A DNA stretch of 64,000 nt from Poa pratensis. Taxonomy: Eukaryota > Streptophyta > Magnoliopsida > Poales > Poaceae. Shown in pieces: positions 24,033 through 36,678 of the stretch. The position numbers were made by a program, and so were the translations under genes. The DNA lies in contig CAMZMU010000063.1 of assembly GCA_947311845.1 (NCBI GenBank), positions 117,332,228 to 117,396,227 on the forward strand, given 5' to 3'. How positions within the stretch are numbered: position 1 is the stretch's first letter; each line of letters opens with the position of its first letter. Under the pieces are notes generated by a model that saw nothing but the letters and a program-made list of their open reading frames with translations, did no database searches and had not been told where the DNA came from.

Positions 24033-24776
24033 AGCCGAAGCAAACTATTATGGTACCCTAGTCAGGTTTTGGGATATACTTTCATAGTTGGGGTATACTT
24101 TTATTTAGTTAATTAATAAAGTTAGACTATTTACCAAAGAAACTTAGTATATAAAGGGTAATTTACTATAAGAAATCAACGTTATGGCCCATCAATAGTC
24201 TTATTTATTGTTCATTTCACACACATATGAGCACATACACACAAATTTGTGCCCGGGGATGTCGTAAATGGAATACACATGTGGAGCAACATGTGGCCAT
24301 GTGTGACCACGAGCAGGCCTCATGAACTATGAACCATACCTAGCACCCGCATTGCTCCCAGGGCGGCTTGGGTGAAACCCTAGCCGCCGCCAGTACCCTT
24401 CCTCCCCTCCATCTCCCCGCTGCCGCCAGTGGAAGCCGACGGGGAAAGCTCCTCTCGGTGGACGGCGGGGTCCTGTTTAGATCGAACGAAGGACTCAGAC
24501 GTAGGCTGCATGCATGGCGGAGCATGGATTTCCGGGGGGTGGCCCTGGGACGGTGGTGGCCCAGCCGGACTGCTGATTGGATGCGAGGGTTGCGGCGATG
24601 ATGAGGCCGTGGCAGCCTCATCCCTTCGGGCCAACGGGTTTACAGAGATGGATTTGTGGCGGCTTGCGACGGGAGCTAGCGACTGTCGGATGATGTTGTT
24701 GTGTGGGAACTAGTGTAACCTAATCACTCAAGTCCAGGATTACAAATTTTTGTTCATCAATATTAGAAAACCATAC
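24033..24776. other. Non-coding, with GC-rich block of gene-leader type
   Basis: 24033-24330 is AT-rich. 24340-24720 is GC-rich, contains AAACCCTAGCCGCCGCC as in many plant first exons or retroposon 5' ends, and holds overlapping frames of 77-94 codons on both strands. None has a recognisable domain. It could be the 5' part of a non-LTR retroposon or a captured leader. Confidence 0.4.
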
Positions 24777-26819
24777 AAATAGTTTCCACATGACTGTTAA
24801 CCTATTATTATATCTCACTATAACTTGTAAGGCACATTAGATGGTAAAAAGGTACTCCTATATTTTAGGTGGAGGGACTAGTAAAGAATCATGCCAATGG
24901 TTAATTCATACTGTACTGAAGTTTCAATAAATATGCTTACCTAGTCATATACTACTAGAAACCAATCTTAAGAAATTTGTTAATCCATAAGATTTATAAT
25001 TACTTACAATAAATATGTATACACTAAATAGTTTATGTCTGGTTGAAAACTATTCTAAAATAAACTTTTATTTATAAATATAATCCAAAATTTTCATAAA
25101 GTAAGTTAATGTGACGATAGGCATATAACGGTACAATAAAGAATGGCACAACTAACATTTGCTATATTCTTAACCATCCAAAATATAAATTTATACTTAC
25201 CAGTTCCGTAGAAAAAAAATATAAGTAGAAGATTTCAGTACAAATTATAACCTATTCTCTTTGCTCCGGATGAAAAAATTACGTGGACTGTTCCTTCCTA
25301 AATTTACCCTGGATTAGTGTAGGAGCTCGGGTTACCATACCCCGGAGACGCTCATCAAAGGTGACGGAAGTTGTGGCCTTCACGGTGTTGGTGGTGGTGC
25401 CAAAGGAGAATATTGGATAGTCGTGCATCCTAATATGCTTGCTCCTGATCAAACTCCTGGCAACCTCTACGGAAGAGTTTGCGTGCTTGTACACCACGAC
25501 AGATATCGACATCGCCTTGCAGGGGATTGTGGTGCTAATGCCCATTTGGCCGGCAATGCCTTGTCCAAATCCCTAACACCCCAACCATCTTTGAGTAAAA
25601 TGCATATCATCCTCAATGTAGACGGGTGAAGGCAGAGGCAAAAAACAAATCTGTTGTGGCTCGCCATCTAGCATGATCGTTGGCAGCATCAGTAAACACA
25701 CATGACTCACTAGTACAGAACGACACATCGGAAACGGGCCAAAAATCCCTTCGGCAACGGAGAAAGGGTCCGTGTCCCCGACCCTGTCACTGATGTGAAG
25801 GCCTTCATCGGTAACGGAGGAAAAAAACCGTCACCGATGAGGCATAAGTTGGCTATGGTTGCGGACCCATCTCCGTTTCCGATGTATCGGTGCATCAGTA
25901 ACGGAGATTCTATTTTACTCGTTTGCATTGAGGTTCTTTCAGAAGCCTACAGGAGCAATTCGGTTGCCAAATTACATTCAAAATCTCACAGCAGAAGCAC
26001 AAAGTTGCCACCAAATCCATTCATAACGTATATAAGAATTGTCATCATTACATAGCATCAAAAGATGAGTTACACATGCCTCGCTAATCCTATCATTCTC
26101 ATGCCTCGCTAAACTTAACTTTTATGACACTCCACTCTTCTCCAGCTCCACCTTGTTTCTCAGTTCCGAAGCGCCGAAAACGGAATTCGACCTAGCAAAA
26201 GACTCGAGTAGCGGTTTCATGCTTCTCCAAATCACATTTGCAGCCAAATTGCTACACACATACACAAAATAGATGGAGAAACTAAAAACAAGAAACCACA
26301 CCGAGCTCGCAAGCCTCCTTAGCAAATTAATCTTGCCAAATTCTTCGTAGCGAGGCTTGCTCCATCTTGGACGGTGTCGCCAAAATATAATAACGTCACC
26401 GCTGTGACATTTGGCCACACTATCCAAGACACTCTTAATTAAAAAAGTGTTTTGAACAGTGCAGCGAAACGTCACAACAACGACGGTTCACGGATATGAT
26501 CCCACTTTGTATTTAGCTCTTTTAAAGCTTGTTTGGATCTGCATGGCGCTTCTGCATATAAAATACATGGATGTCTAGTTAGAAAAGAGCCAAATATGAT
26601 GCTACATGACATAAATACAATTTAAGATGAAAACAGTTTACACCTTAAGCGCCTATATCCGTGTGCTTGCTGTCCGATCGAAACGATTTGGAGACAGAAC
26701 TTGAAGGTGATGTTACCTTCAATTGCCTCACATTTTTATGCATTGTCGCCGAAATATACTATTACTTCATACACTAGCTACACAAAACCATAACGAGGAT
26801 TAGCACATTGACAAAGGGT

Positions 26820-27425
26820 TGAAATTAATCTATTAGACTTCAAATACTAAAAACAAACACAACACAATACTAGACTTCAAATACTAGACAAGTTGAAGGT
26901 AATGTATTCATCATCGGCAGTACTAAAAACAAACACAACACAATACTAGACTTCAAATACTAGACAAGTTTTATATGCTACTTTAAAAAAATGTAAGATC
27001 TAGTGTTGATGGGTGTATTCATCATCGGCAGTACAACAATACTAGACAGAACACAATACTACAATACTAGACAGTACTACAATACTAGATCGGTAGATGC
27101 TACTTTAAATAAAATGTAAGATCTAGTGTCGAAGGGTGTATTCATCATCGGCACTAGACAGAACACAATACTAGACTTCAAATACTAGACAAGTTTTCTG
27201 TGCTACTTTAAACAAAATGTAAGATCTAATCGGCTACATACCCGGGGAAGATGCACGGCAATAGACCAGTAGATCCGCGTCGGCGACATACTCGGGGAAG
27301 ATGCACGGCGGCTCGCCGACGAGCCGTTGGGGGGGATGCGCGGGGAAGATGCGCCGACGCACCGCTGGGGGAAGATGCGCCGACGCGCCGCTGGGGGAAG
27401 ATGCACGGCGGCGATGCCGGCCAGA
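26820..27425. repeat. Internal direct repeats of the CACTA element
   Basis: At 26850-27230 the motifs ACTAGACTTCAAATACTAGACAAG, ATGTAAGATCTAGTG and GTATTCATCATCGGCA recur three times in units of roughly 120-130 bases. At 27241-27420 GC-rich units around GGGGAAGATGCACGGCGGC and GGGGAAGATGCGCCGACGC repeat. Confidence 0.8.
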
Positions 27426-27710
27426 CGCGCCGCTCAGATCTGCGAGATAAGGGTTAGGTCTGGAGCCGCCGCCACACTATGACTGTGGAGTGAGAGTGAG
27501 AGCGAGAGCGAGAGCGTTAGGGTTGCCGCAGTGGCACATTTATAGCATATAACATCGCAAACGGAGGCGATAAATAACCGTTTCCTCTAATTTCTTCACT
27601 GACACACTGGGCCTACTTACAAAGGATCGATAGAGTAATTGAACTAACTATCTACTCTACTTGTTCTGCTTACGCCCTGCCTCCGCGCCATTGTCATCCG
27701 CGGCGCGGCG

Positions 27711-28243
27711 TCACTTCTTGCCGGTTGCCTTTTCCTCAGGCGCGTGCTCCTCCTCCTCCTCCGGCTCGTGCTCCTCCTTCTCCGGCCGTGCGTCCTTCTC
27801 CGGCGAATCCTCCTCTCGCGCCTCCTTCTCCGGAGCGTGATCCTCCTTCTCCGGCGCGTCCTCCTCCGGCGTGTCCTCCTCCGGCGCCTCCTCCTCCGGC
27901 GCCTCCTCCGATGCCTCCTCCTCCGGCGCCTCCTCCGAGGCCTCCTCGTCGTCGTCGTCGTCGGCGTCGTATTCTTCCTGGCTAGAATAATACGGCTCCG
28001 GCGGGTCCTCCGGCTCCTCTTCCTCCGGCGCCTCGTCCTCTTCGGAGTCGTCTTCTCCTTCGCGTGAGACGGCGGGTCCGAGTCGTCGGAGTCGTCTTCT
28101 ACAGAGCGTGAAGATGGCGGGTCCGAGTCGTCGGGGTCCGAGTCCGGCGGCCCGTCTTGATCCCACCATGGAACTTTACCGCGGTCTTCCGCGCTCGCGT
28201 CGTCGCTCGGGACTTCCTCGTTCTACCACCAGGGTTCCTCCAT
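27711..28243 (-). pseudogene. Acidic Glu/Pro/Ala-repeat ORF of the CACTA element, disrupted
   Basis: The minus-strand ATG at 28243 opens MEEPWW followed at once by a stop (TAG). The same frame continues as an acidic protein (PSDDASAEDRGKVPWWDQDG, DSDPDDSDPPSS) to about 28060. The acidic frame then jumps by one base into a 152-codon frame ending at 27711, whose last 100 residues are repeats such as EEASEEAPEEE and PEKEAREED. So one stop and one frameshift break an ancestral protein of roughly 175 residues. Acidic low-complexity proteins like this are common passengers of Triticeae CACTA elements; the function is unknown. Confidence 0.65.
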
Positions 28244-29303
28244 GGCGGTTGTGCTAGTGTGGTAGATAATGTGGGAGAGAACGAAGGGGAGAATGCGGGA
28301 CCTGCCTGGCTTCGCGCGGTTCCAGTCACATTTTATTAGCGTCGATCAGGCGGTTCCAATCCCTCGTGAATTAAGCCGCATTGAACAGGCGCGCTTCCAG
28401 ATTGCAACTGCAATTTCCCAAGCACATCGCAAACGGATATACATAAACAACCGTAGCCATAGAGATACATATTGGAAACGGAGACAAATTTATGACCGTT
28501 GCCAATACTTTTGGTAACGGAGATATAAAATTCTCCGTAACCAATGTTGACGGACCAGCCTCTGCCAGGCCTCGTCCGCAACGCTAAAATCGCGATTCTC
28601 TGTCGCCTAACTCGTGCCGTTTCCATTGAGGGGTATCCAATGTGTCGTTCTGTACTAGTGACTTCAACCAAACTCACGCTTAAAAGTGTCAGAACTAAGT
28701 GAGGACACCAACAAATCGCATTCGGTATCGAAAAGGGAAACTCACCTTGATTAATGAGAGATAGAAAATCACATGTGGATGCATGCATAGCCGGCTCTCC
28801 ACAACCTCATTGTGATCGTCGTCATCATTAGCGAGAACCATCTAGTCGGCCCGCTCGCAGCTCTCGTAATTGTGGACCTGAGTGAAAAAAGTCTAAAAGA
28901 TAGGTTGTAGTCGTGGTCCGAGTAATGCATTATACGTCGATAACGTATATTTTTTTTGATTAATGTATGCTATTATTATATCATTACTACATTCTTTTGA
29001 CATGATTTTATATCATTTACAGTGTTTTCATTGGACTAACCTATTGACCCAATGTCAAGTGACACTTGTTGTTTTATGACTGTTTTTTGAATTGTAGTTT
29101 TGTCAAGGAAAATATATCTGATAGAAATCAGGAAAATAAAGTAGAAAAATATAGAGAAAATTGAATTGGATATACTCCCGAGAGAACAAATAAACTGAGG
29201 CCTGAGCTCAGTCAGTGGTGGTTCATGTTAAATGGCAGGATGTAGAAATACGTTTCGTAGAAATTTTGCAACCCGCTACGTGGGATCAAAAGGGCCCTCG
29301 TAA

Positions 29304-30874
29304 AAATAGTTTCCACATGACTATTAACCTATTATTATATCTCACTATAACTTGTAAGGCACATTAGATGGTAAAAATGTACTCCTATATTTTAGGTGGA
29401 GGGACTAGTAAAGAATCATGCCAATGGTTAATTCATACTGTACTGAAGTTTCAATAAATATGCTTACCTAGTCATATACTACTAGAAACCAATCTTAAGA
29501 AATTTGTTAATCCATAAGATTTATAATTACTTACAATAAATATGTATACACTAAATAGTTTATGTCTGGTCGAAAACTATTCTAAAATAAACTTTTATTT
29601 ATAAATATAATCCAAAATTGTCATAAAGTAAGTTAATGTGAAGATAGGCATATAACGGTACAATAAAGAATGGCACAACTAACATTTGCTATATTCTTAA
29701 CTATCCAAAATATAAATTTATACTTACCAGTTCCGTAGAAATAATATAAGTAGAAGATTTCAGTACAAATTATAACCTATTCTTTTTTACTCCGGATGAA
29801 AAAATTACGTGGACCGTTCCTTCCTAAATTTACCCTGGATTAGTGTAGGAGCTCGGGTTACCATACCCCGGAGACGCTCATCAAAGGTGACGGAAGTTGT
29901 GGCCTTCTCGGTGATGGTGGTGGTGCCAAAGGAGAATATTGGAGAGTCGTGCATCCGAATATGCTTGCTCCTGATCAAACTCCTGGCAACCTCTGTGGAA
30001 GAGTTTGTGTGCGTGTACACCACGACAGATATCGACAGCGCCTTGCAGAGGATTGTGGCGCTAATGCCCATTTGGACGGCAATGCCTTGTCCAAATCCCT
30101 AACACCCCAACCATCTTTGAGTAAAATGCATATCATCCTCAATGTAGACGGGTGAAGGCAGAGGCAAAAAACAAATCTGTTGTGGCTCGCCATCTAGCAT
30201 GATCGTTGGCGGCATCAGTAAACACACATGACTTCAACCAAACTCACGCTTAAAAGTGTCAGAACTAAGTGAGGACACCAACAAATAGCATTTGGTATCG
30301 AAAAGGGCAACTCACCTTGATTAATGACAGATAGAAAATCACCTGTGGATGCATGCATAGCCGGCTCTCCATAACCTCATTGTGATCGTCGTCGTCATTA
30401 GCGAGAACCATCTAGTCGGCCCGCTCGCAGCTCTCGTAATTGTGGACCTAAGTGAAAAAAGTCTAAAAGATAGGTTGTAGTCGTGGTCCGAGTAATGCAT
30501 TATACGTCGATAACGTATATATTTTTTGATTAATGTATGCTATTATTATATCATTACTACATTCTTTTGACATGATTTTATATCATTTACGGTGTTTTCA
30601 TTGGACTAACCTATTGACCCAATGTCAAGTGACACTTGTTGTTTTATGACAGTTTTTTGAATTGTAGTTTTGTCAAGGAAAATATATCTGATAGAAATCA
30701 GGAAAATAGAGTAGAAAAATATAGAGAAAAATGAATTGGATATACTCCCGAGAGAACAAATAAATTGAGGCCTGAGCTCATTCAGTGGTGGTTCATGTTA
30801 AATGGCAGGATGTAGAAATACGTTTCGTAGAAATTTTGCAACCCGCTACGTGGGATCAAAAGGGCCCTCGTAAA
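29304..30874. repeat. Tandem duplication, unit 2 (empty CACTA site)
   Basis: This is the uninterrupted copy of the 1571-bp unit. On the minus strand it looks like a gene fragment. An exon-like piece (30440-30310) ends AATCAAG|GTGAGT. A second piece (30200-29820) includes an 80-residue frame starting MGISATILCKALSISVV and ends CCAG|GTAAAT. I do not recognise the protein family. Both copies share these features, with frame-breaking changes, so this is probably a duplicated gene relic. Confidence 0.75.
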
Positions 30875-30933
30875 CAGATATTCAAAGCATTTGAGTTCTC
30901 CAAATTGCTTATACTACTCAGGCTTCGTTTATA

Positions 30934-31073
30934 CTCCCTCTGTCCCAAACTGTAAGATGTTTTAGCTTTTTTACCCCACATGTATTAAGACATGTGAATG
31001 TTGCACTAAAACATGTCTAGATACGTGTGGACCAACAAGTTCTAAAATATCTTGCATTTTCGAACGGAGGGAG
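30934..31073. mobile_element. Stowaway MITE (140 bp)
   Basis: It begins CTCCCTCTGTCCCAAACTG, ends TTTTCGAACGGAGGGAG, and is flanked by TA at both ends. It lies 60 bases after the tandem duplication. Confidence 0.92.
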
Positions 31074-31075
31074 TA

Positions 31076-32846
31076 CTGCCATGTAAATGGCACCACGATA
31101 AGCAGATCACAGGGTGTTATGGTGCCTCTTTGATTCACATGCTTAAAAAATAGACAAAAGAATTTTTTTTTTGCATGAAACTAATGTCTAGGTAACGCGG
31201 TTTATAGGAACCATTAATTACATTTTATAGTTTAGTTTAGAATCCAATCGTACAAATGAAACAATTGCCACACATAAAAATCATTCCAAAGCGTTTACTA
31301 GTTTTTTAAACAGCTGAAAATGAAGAAAGAGGCGATGATGACATTTTTGCTCAAAGTGTCAACACCAAGGAGAGGGGTCCATAGACCATCCCCTGTCCAT
31401 TTGTCTGATTCCTCTCTCTTAAATGCGTTTAAATATCTGCGGGCACTTTAATGTGACGGTTAAAAACCGTTGAGGTGGACCCAGCTGGCAGTCAGCACCG
31501 CCCAGGGCGGCTAGCTACAGGCAGCTCCAGACGGGCCGAAAATGTCACAGACAGAGCCGCAAGTCTGTGGGCGACAGACAAATGTACGTATGCTAGCCCT
31601 CACACGTCTCCACGTCGCGCTGCCTCTCGACACTGACAGTGGGACCGCGTTGCCTTGAGCGTATAGTATGCGAGTAGGCATGTGTCAACTTGCACGCAGC
31701 AACAGCATAGTACGATATAGTAGCTGAGTATGTACGTGCCCTTACCGACCGCGCCGACTGACCCGAGATCGAGCGCCTCCAGTCATCCAGGGACCAGCGG
31801 CGGCATGGCCCGATCGTCGTCTCGGCATCGGCTCACGCTCTTGGTAGGCCCGTTTCGGCATGTCGCTGCCGCTCGCGCGCGCGCCGCCCTGAGCTAAGCT
31901 AGCTATTCGTAGTCTACGACTCTACGTACCAGACGCCGGCGTGTGCGCGTGGGGCGTGCCGGCCGGCCTACACTGTTCGAACCGCCTAGCTAGCCCACCA
32001 AATGATAAGGATCAACGTGATACAAAGGGTTTTTAGGCCCGATCTTTCACGGCGAACCAAAAACAGCAGCAAGATTACTTCGATCAGTGAATAGATGAAT
32101 CTACTCCACGATACGCAAACACAGATTCAAAAAATCAGCAATCAAAACTAGCAATAACTCGATCTCGGAACCCCATCATGGGTGAACCTCACGACATATC
32201 TTTAATCTCAAAACATAACCTAAGTTTTACACCGTACCTAGGCTTTATATAATAGCCGACCTGACCTAGACTTAGAAAACAAGAAACACTCGTACGTAAA
32301 ATAAATTGGACTCTATACCTACCTTTTACATCTCGGCAGATTTACCCCTAATTAAACAAACTTGACAACCTTTCTTGGTACGGTATCTTCACGTGATCAA
32401 TGGCTGGTGGACCCCATCCCACGTTACTCAATGAGAATAGATCACGTAGCTTCTTTTTTGATCCATCACGGTGCACATATTTCTCTTTGCATGGAAGAAA
32501 CAAGAAAAGGATTCGGTCCCTTCTTCTGAATACCGGTGCACAAATATCAACAAATATGTTGCATGCATGCATGCCGCCTCCATGGCAATTAGAATCCCAG
32601 TTAGCTGATCCCTTCGTTGTAAATCCAAAGTCACAAGCATATGGACTTTTGGGTGCATGTATGACCGAATGCAATACTTCATGAATCGATATCATGTCAC
32701 ATAATGCCGCTGCTTGTATGGACGTGTAAACAAGTACAAGGGTTGTCACATCATATACATCTGAATATACTGTAAAGATAGCAGTATTAGTCGCAGGTAC
32801 TGCCATATCACCAAATTCAGTCGCGCACGCACTTGAATATTTCATG
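31076..32846. other. Intergenic, no supported gene
   Basis: 31480-31960 is GC-rich and promoter-like in composition, with only a 30-codon frame (ATG at about 31805). 32010-32400 is non-coding. Frames of up to 175 codons on the minus strand (32348-32875) show no domain and are not called. Confidence 0.45.
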
Positions 32847-32848
32847 TA

Positions 32849-32971
32849 CTCTCTCCGTTCGGATTTAATTGACACACATTTGGTTACACATGGATGTATC
32901 TAGACATCAAACAAGTATAGATACATCCATATTTGGACAAGACCAAGTCAATTAATTTGGAACGGAGGGAG
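32849..32971. mobile_element. Stowaway MITE (123 bp)
   Basis: It begins CTCTCTCCGTTCGGATTTAAT and ends ATTAATTTGGAACGGAGGGAG, with TA on each side. It has the same length and internal TGTATCTAGACAT motif as the element at 21644. Confidence 0.92.
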
Positions 32972-33126
32972 TAGCTCGTCCATGCAAGTCTCGGCCGGGC
33001 GCCGGTGCGCGCGCGCCGTACCTCTTGCATGCATGTGCAAACCTGACAATCGACATGCGTGTAACCTGTACCGGGAGCGGATCGGGAGCGGATCGAGGAG
33101 AGACGATTGTAGTTTGTAAATATTAA

Positions 33127-33399
33127 GACTATTTATAGTGGGAAGTAACATAGGGTAGTAAATGCATATGTTACTAGTCTATGTTACTATCTCTATAGTG
33201 TGGGTAGTAACTTATGAGTGGTGTCATGTAAAAACTCATTTATTAAGTTATACACACAATTTGTGTTGGGGTGTGTGATGTTACGGTAACTACCTATGTT
33301 ATCACAACACTCTCTTTTCTCATTTAATGTCATGTCACCAAAATGCTTATGTGGCACTGCATCATGTTACTACCTTAGTTACTCGCACTATGGCTAGTC
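33127..33399. mobile_element. Tourist-like MITE (273 bp)
   Basis: The ends are GACTATTTATAGTGGG and CGCACTATGGCTAGTC, with TAA at 33124-33126 and 33400-33402. It is AACATAG/GTTACTA rich and belongs to the same family as the elements at 15988 and 33763. Confidence 0.87.
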
Positions 33400-33762
33400 T
33401 AAGTAGCACATCGATCGGGTACTTGCATGCATGGCCCTCTCTTTTCCATGGACTCGGGTCTCGGTCTAGCCCGGCTACAGGAAGGATCAACCTCACACAT
33501 AAGCCGAATGTTTTACCTTGACTCATGCTGCGACACCAGAATATTCGCATGCATGGAATCAAGTACACATCCAAGTCAATCAACTTGCAAAGGCTCTTTT
33601 GGGGATCCCTAAACTATGGGCCCCCGACCCGGGCTTGCAAGCCATACAAGTGTCTCCCCACTCCCTGATTTCCCGCCTCGGGTTCCCGACATAACGAGTA
33701 GGGCTATCGATCCTGCCGGCGTGTGAGCTTCCAATAACCAAGTTAGTCGACCTACAATGTTA

Positions 33763-34048
33763 GACTACCCATAGTGGAAATAACATAGGTAGTAACATAC
33801 TCATAGTGGAAATAACATAGGTAGTAAGTGTCACATAAGCACAAATGATGATGTGGCATGCAATTAAATGAGAGAGATGGTGGTGATATCATAGGTAGAT
33901 ACCGTAACATAACGGATTTCGAGGCAATATGATTGTATAGGCTAATAAATGCATGATTATATGATACCACACATATGTTACTACTGACTATAGAGGTAGT
34001 AACATAGACTAGTATCATAGTGTATGATACTCCCCACTATGAGTAGTC
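33763..34048. mobile_element. Tourist-like MITE (286 bp)
   Basis: The ends are GACTACCCATAGTGG and CCACTATGAGTAGTC, with TTA at 33760-33762 and 34049-34051. The left arm carries an internal duplication of CATAGTGGAAATAACATAGG. Confidence 0.87.
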
Positions 34049-34084
34049 TTAATGAGTTTCTTCTTCGTCAAGAAAACTATACTA

Positions 34085-34365
34085 CTCCTTCCATTCCGGT
34101 TTATAGGATGCAATTCCAAAACCAGGTTTTTCCGAAAATAAGTAACAATTAGCATTAATTACGAGTAATTGATGTTGGATTTTGGCCTTTCCCAAAAACA
34201 ATATGAAAACCAATTGGGTTGACCTTTCCCTAATTAATGTAGGCATTAAATATGAGGGTGCTAATTGGGTGAAATATTGGGGAGATAGATTTTACATGGC
34301 CAATCAACATTCACCTAGATTCTAGAGATTTGCCAAATGCATCCTATAAATCGGAATGGAGGGAG
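34085..34365. mobile_element. Stowaway MITE (281 bp)
   Basis: The inverted ends are CTCCTTCCATTCCGGTTTAT and, at the right, ATAAATCGGAATGGAGGGAG. Arms of about 35 bases (TTTATAGGATGCA) pair. TA flanks both sides. Confidence 0.88.
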
Positions 34366-34399
34366 TACCTCTTCATTATTTGTCTCTTGTTTGTCTCTA

Positions 34400-34658
34400 C
34401 TCTCTCCGTCCCTGAAAGAGTGTACTTCCAACTTTGTTGGAGAGTCAAATATTTTCAACTTTAACCAAGCTTGTACAAAAATATATAATTTTTTGTGAAA
34501 CCAAATAGATATATTATAAAAATATATTTTATCATAAATGTAGTGCTACTAATTTAGTGACATAAATGTTTGTGGTTTTTTGTGCAAACATGGTCAAACA
34601 TATAAAATTTTGACTTTCCTAGAAAGTTGGAAGTACACTCTTTCAAGAACGGAGGGAG
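34400..34658. mobile_element. Stowaway MITE (259 bp)
   Basis: The ends are CTCTCTCCGTCCCTGAAAGA and TCTTTCAAGAACGGAGGGAG. Arms of about 45 bases include AGTGTACTTCCAACTT. TA duplications are at 34398-34399 and 34659-34660. Confidence 0.92.
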
Positions 34659-35757
34659 TAGGCTCTAGCAAGCTAGCTTGCCGTACGTGGTGTGCCATGT
34701 ATGTGAGGAACACCAGCACCTCTCTCTCCGAATGAAGGCATGCATTGTTATTGTCGTCGTGCTAATTGTCAAGAACTCAAGATACGAGACGTCAAAGACT
34801 GATTAGGTATGGAGAACGAATATACTAATATATACTCTTGAGTCCTGACAGATCAGCAATACGTGCACGACGACACTTGTTGCGTTCGACCGAATCTCTA
34901 CTATATAATATCTTTAGTGGACGTACGTCGTACGTACGTCGCGCCGTTTTGCTGTTTAGCCCTTCAATTTTCTGGTAATGAACCTGCAGTCCACCACTAA
35001 CCCATCCCCTCCCGTGATCCATCTCTCTCGACCTCGCGAAACGCCGCCGCAGGCGTCTGGCCGCCTGATGCTTCCCGGGCCCCTCTCCGGCCACCCTCCT
35101 CACCTTATCCGGCGGCCAGGATGGCGAGTGGGCCAAGCACATGCACCCGCCTGGTCTCCCGGCCATCTCCCGCACTCCTCTACACCGGCTTGGTCGGGAC
35201 GGCGGCGGAAGGAGTCAACGGGCGGCCTCGGCTTGGTCGGGAGGGCGGCGGAAGGAGACCCCATCCTTCAACGCATCCACCCCATCCTCCGCCGCTACAG
35301 GCAGCCCAATAGCAATTCCCGTGCCATCCACATCAGGACTTCTCCTTCCCCAGCTCACCCACCAGATCCGCCTCCGCCGCTTCAAGCGGAGGACGACGCC
35401 GTCGACCTCATCATCTTCTCTCCTACAAGGGGGACGCCGCCGTCCTCTACACACTACCAAAAGGTCCTGCTCGACCCCGCCCTCCATGCCGGCCGGATCG
35501 ATCTGCAACCAATGCTCATCAGCCCGAGGCTGCTCCTCAACTCGCGTCCAAGCACCTGCACACGGAAGAAGCCACGGTAAGATCCACAATCCGGACCCAC
35601 ACCCTCCATTCGATTATTTCCCCTGTTGGTGATTGTGAGCATGCGTACTTTGATTAGATCGATTGGAAACAAGTAAAATACACTAGCCAGTTGCTCTTGC
35701 ATGTGCCTAGGAAGCGGCAGATGCGTACCAACCTTTCTTGTCTTCAATTATTTTCAG

Positions 35758-35871
35758 CTTGTCCAAGGCAATGTAGTCCCTTCTCAGATGTGGTGTGTGC
35801 TAGCACAAGGCTTCGACGACGACGACTGCCTCCTTCCGCTTCCGCCTCCGCTACTACAAACCCCTCCACCG
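35758..35871 (+). pseudogene. Captured exon of unknown gene in Helitron
   Basis: TTATTTTCAG precedes and GTGAGC follows a 114-base (38-codon) open stretch reading LVQGNVVPSQMWCVLAQGF, then an acidic DDDD and a Pro/Leu tail. Canonical splice signals suggest a captured internal exon. The source gene is not recognised. An upstream GC-rich region (34978-35580) with an internal 29-base duplication (GGCTTGGTCGGGA) may be its first exon. Confidence 0.45.
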
Positions 35872-36678
35872 GTGAGCTCCCTTCTTCCCCATTGAACATG
35901 TAAACAAATCATGCGTGTTTGGATGGATGGAAATCCATGAAAAAATTTAGGTACTTGTTGTTGCTGTTGCATGCGTTCTTAGCCAGCGGATTATTGATTC
36001 AGTCTTACGAAGTGCATTATATGAATTTTGTGGAGGAGTAAAATACGATGATAATTGTCACTATTTTGGAGGTCCAAAGCAGCGACAACTTTATTTCGTC
36101 TTCCAGGCATTGTGATTATATATATGGAACTGACATAGTAATTTGACCCCTTCATAAAATGGTACTATTTTGAATTCAGGAAGCATATGATTTATAGCGC
36201 TGCTCTTTTAAGGTAAAAGATGCAATAAGGATGACCTAGCAAAGATTAGTTGGCATAATCTGCAAGAGTTTCGGGGGCAGTTGATATCTTTGGTATTTTT
36301 TCTTTGGCCACACCTGCTTAAATTTTCAAGTTATGTTGTTGCTCATGTATTCAGTGGTTAGGAACAAAAAATTGTTTTCTCTTGATAAACTTTGTTATTC
36401 TAGCTAAAATGGTCTCGTGGAATCTAAGTGTCGCTAAAGAATGAAGTGAATTATAATTGTTGTCTTACTGATCATTTTCAGGGGAAAAATTATTTGATTT
36501 CTAATTGTTGTCTTACGTGCGCCAGTGTCAATTATTTGAGAGCTCTTTGAATCAATAGGTAGCCAACATTTCTACGCCCAATTAAGAAATTAAAGCAACA
36601 TAACATACGAAATGTTGAAGATTTGATTTTTTGCAAAAAGAATAGGAGAGATCTTCGAGTCGATGGTTTAACTCCTGA

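Larger units (their letters stand above)
25708..28660. mobile_element. Non-autonomous CACTA transposon (2953 bp)
   Basis: The ends are perfect inverted repeats, CACTAGTACAGAACGACACA and its complement. The flanking ACT (25705-25707, 28661-28663) is the target duplication. The uninterrupted sequence ACACATGACTTCAACC is preserved in duplication unit 2 at about 30226, proving the borders. Subterminal motifs such as CGGTAACGGAG and GGAAACGG repeat near both ends. No transposase is present. The TIR sequence differs from the CACTAGTAGAAAA family at 17489 and 39922, so a different autonomous partner would be needed. Confidence 0.95.
24777..29303. repeat. Tandem duplication, unit 1 (split by CACTA)
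   Basis: After removing the CACTA element and its 3-bp duplication (25708-28663), this unit is 1571 bp, the same length as unit 2 (29304-30874). The two differ by a few percent. Both end TGGGATCAAAAGGGCCCTCGTAAA. Unit 1 therefore predates the CACTA insertion. Confidence 0.92.

Noticed and set aside
34978..35580. 200-codon frame in the Helitron as a host gene
   Set aside because: It lies in a Helitron with a Pro/Ser/Arg-rich shifted-frame look and no domain; at most a captured first exon.
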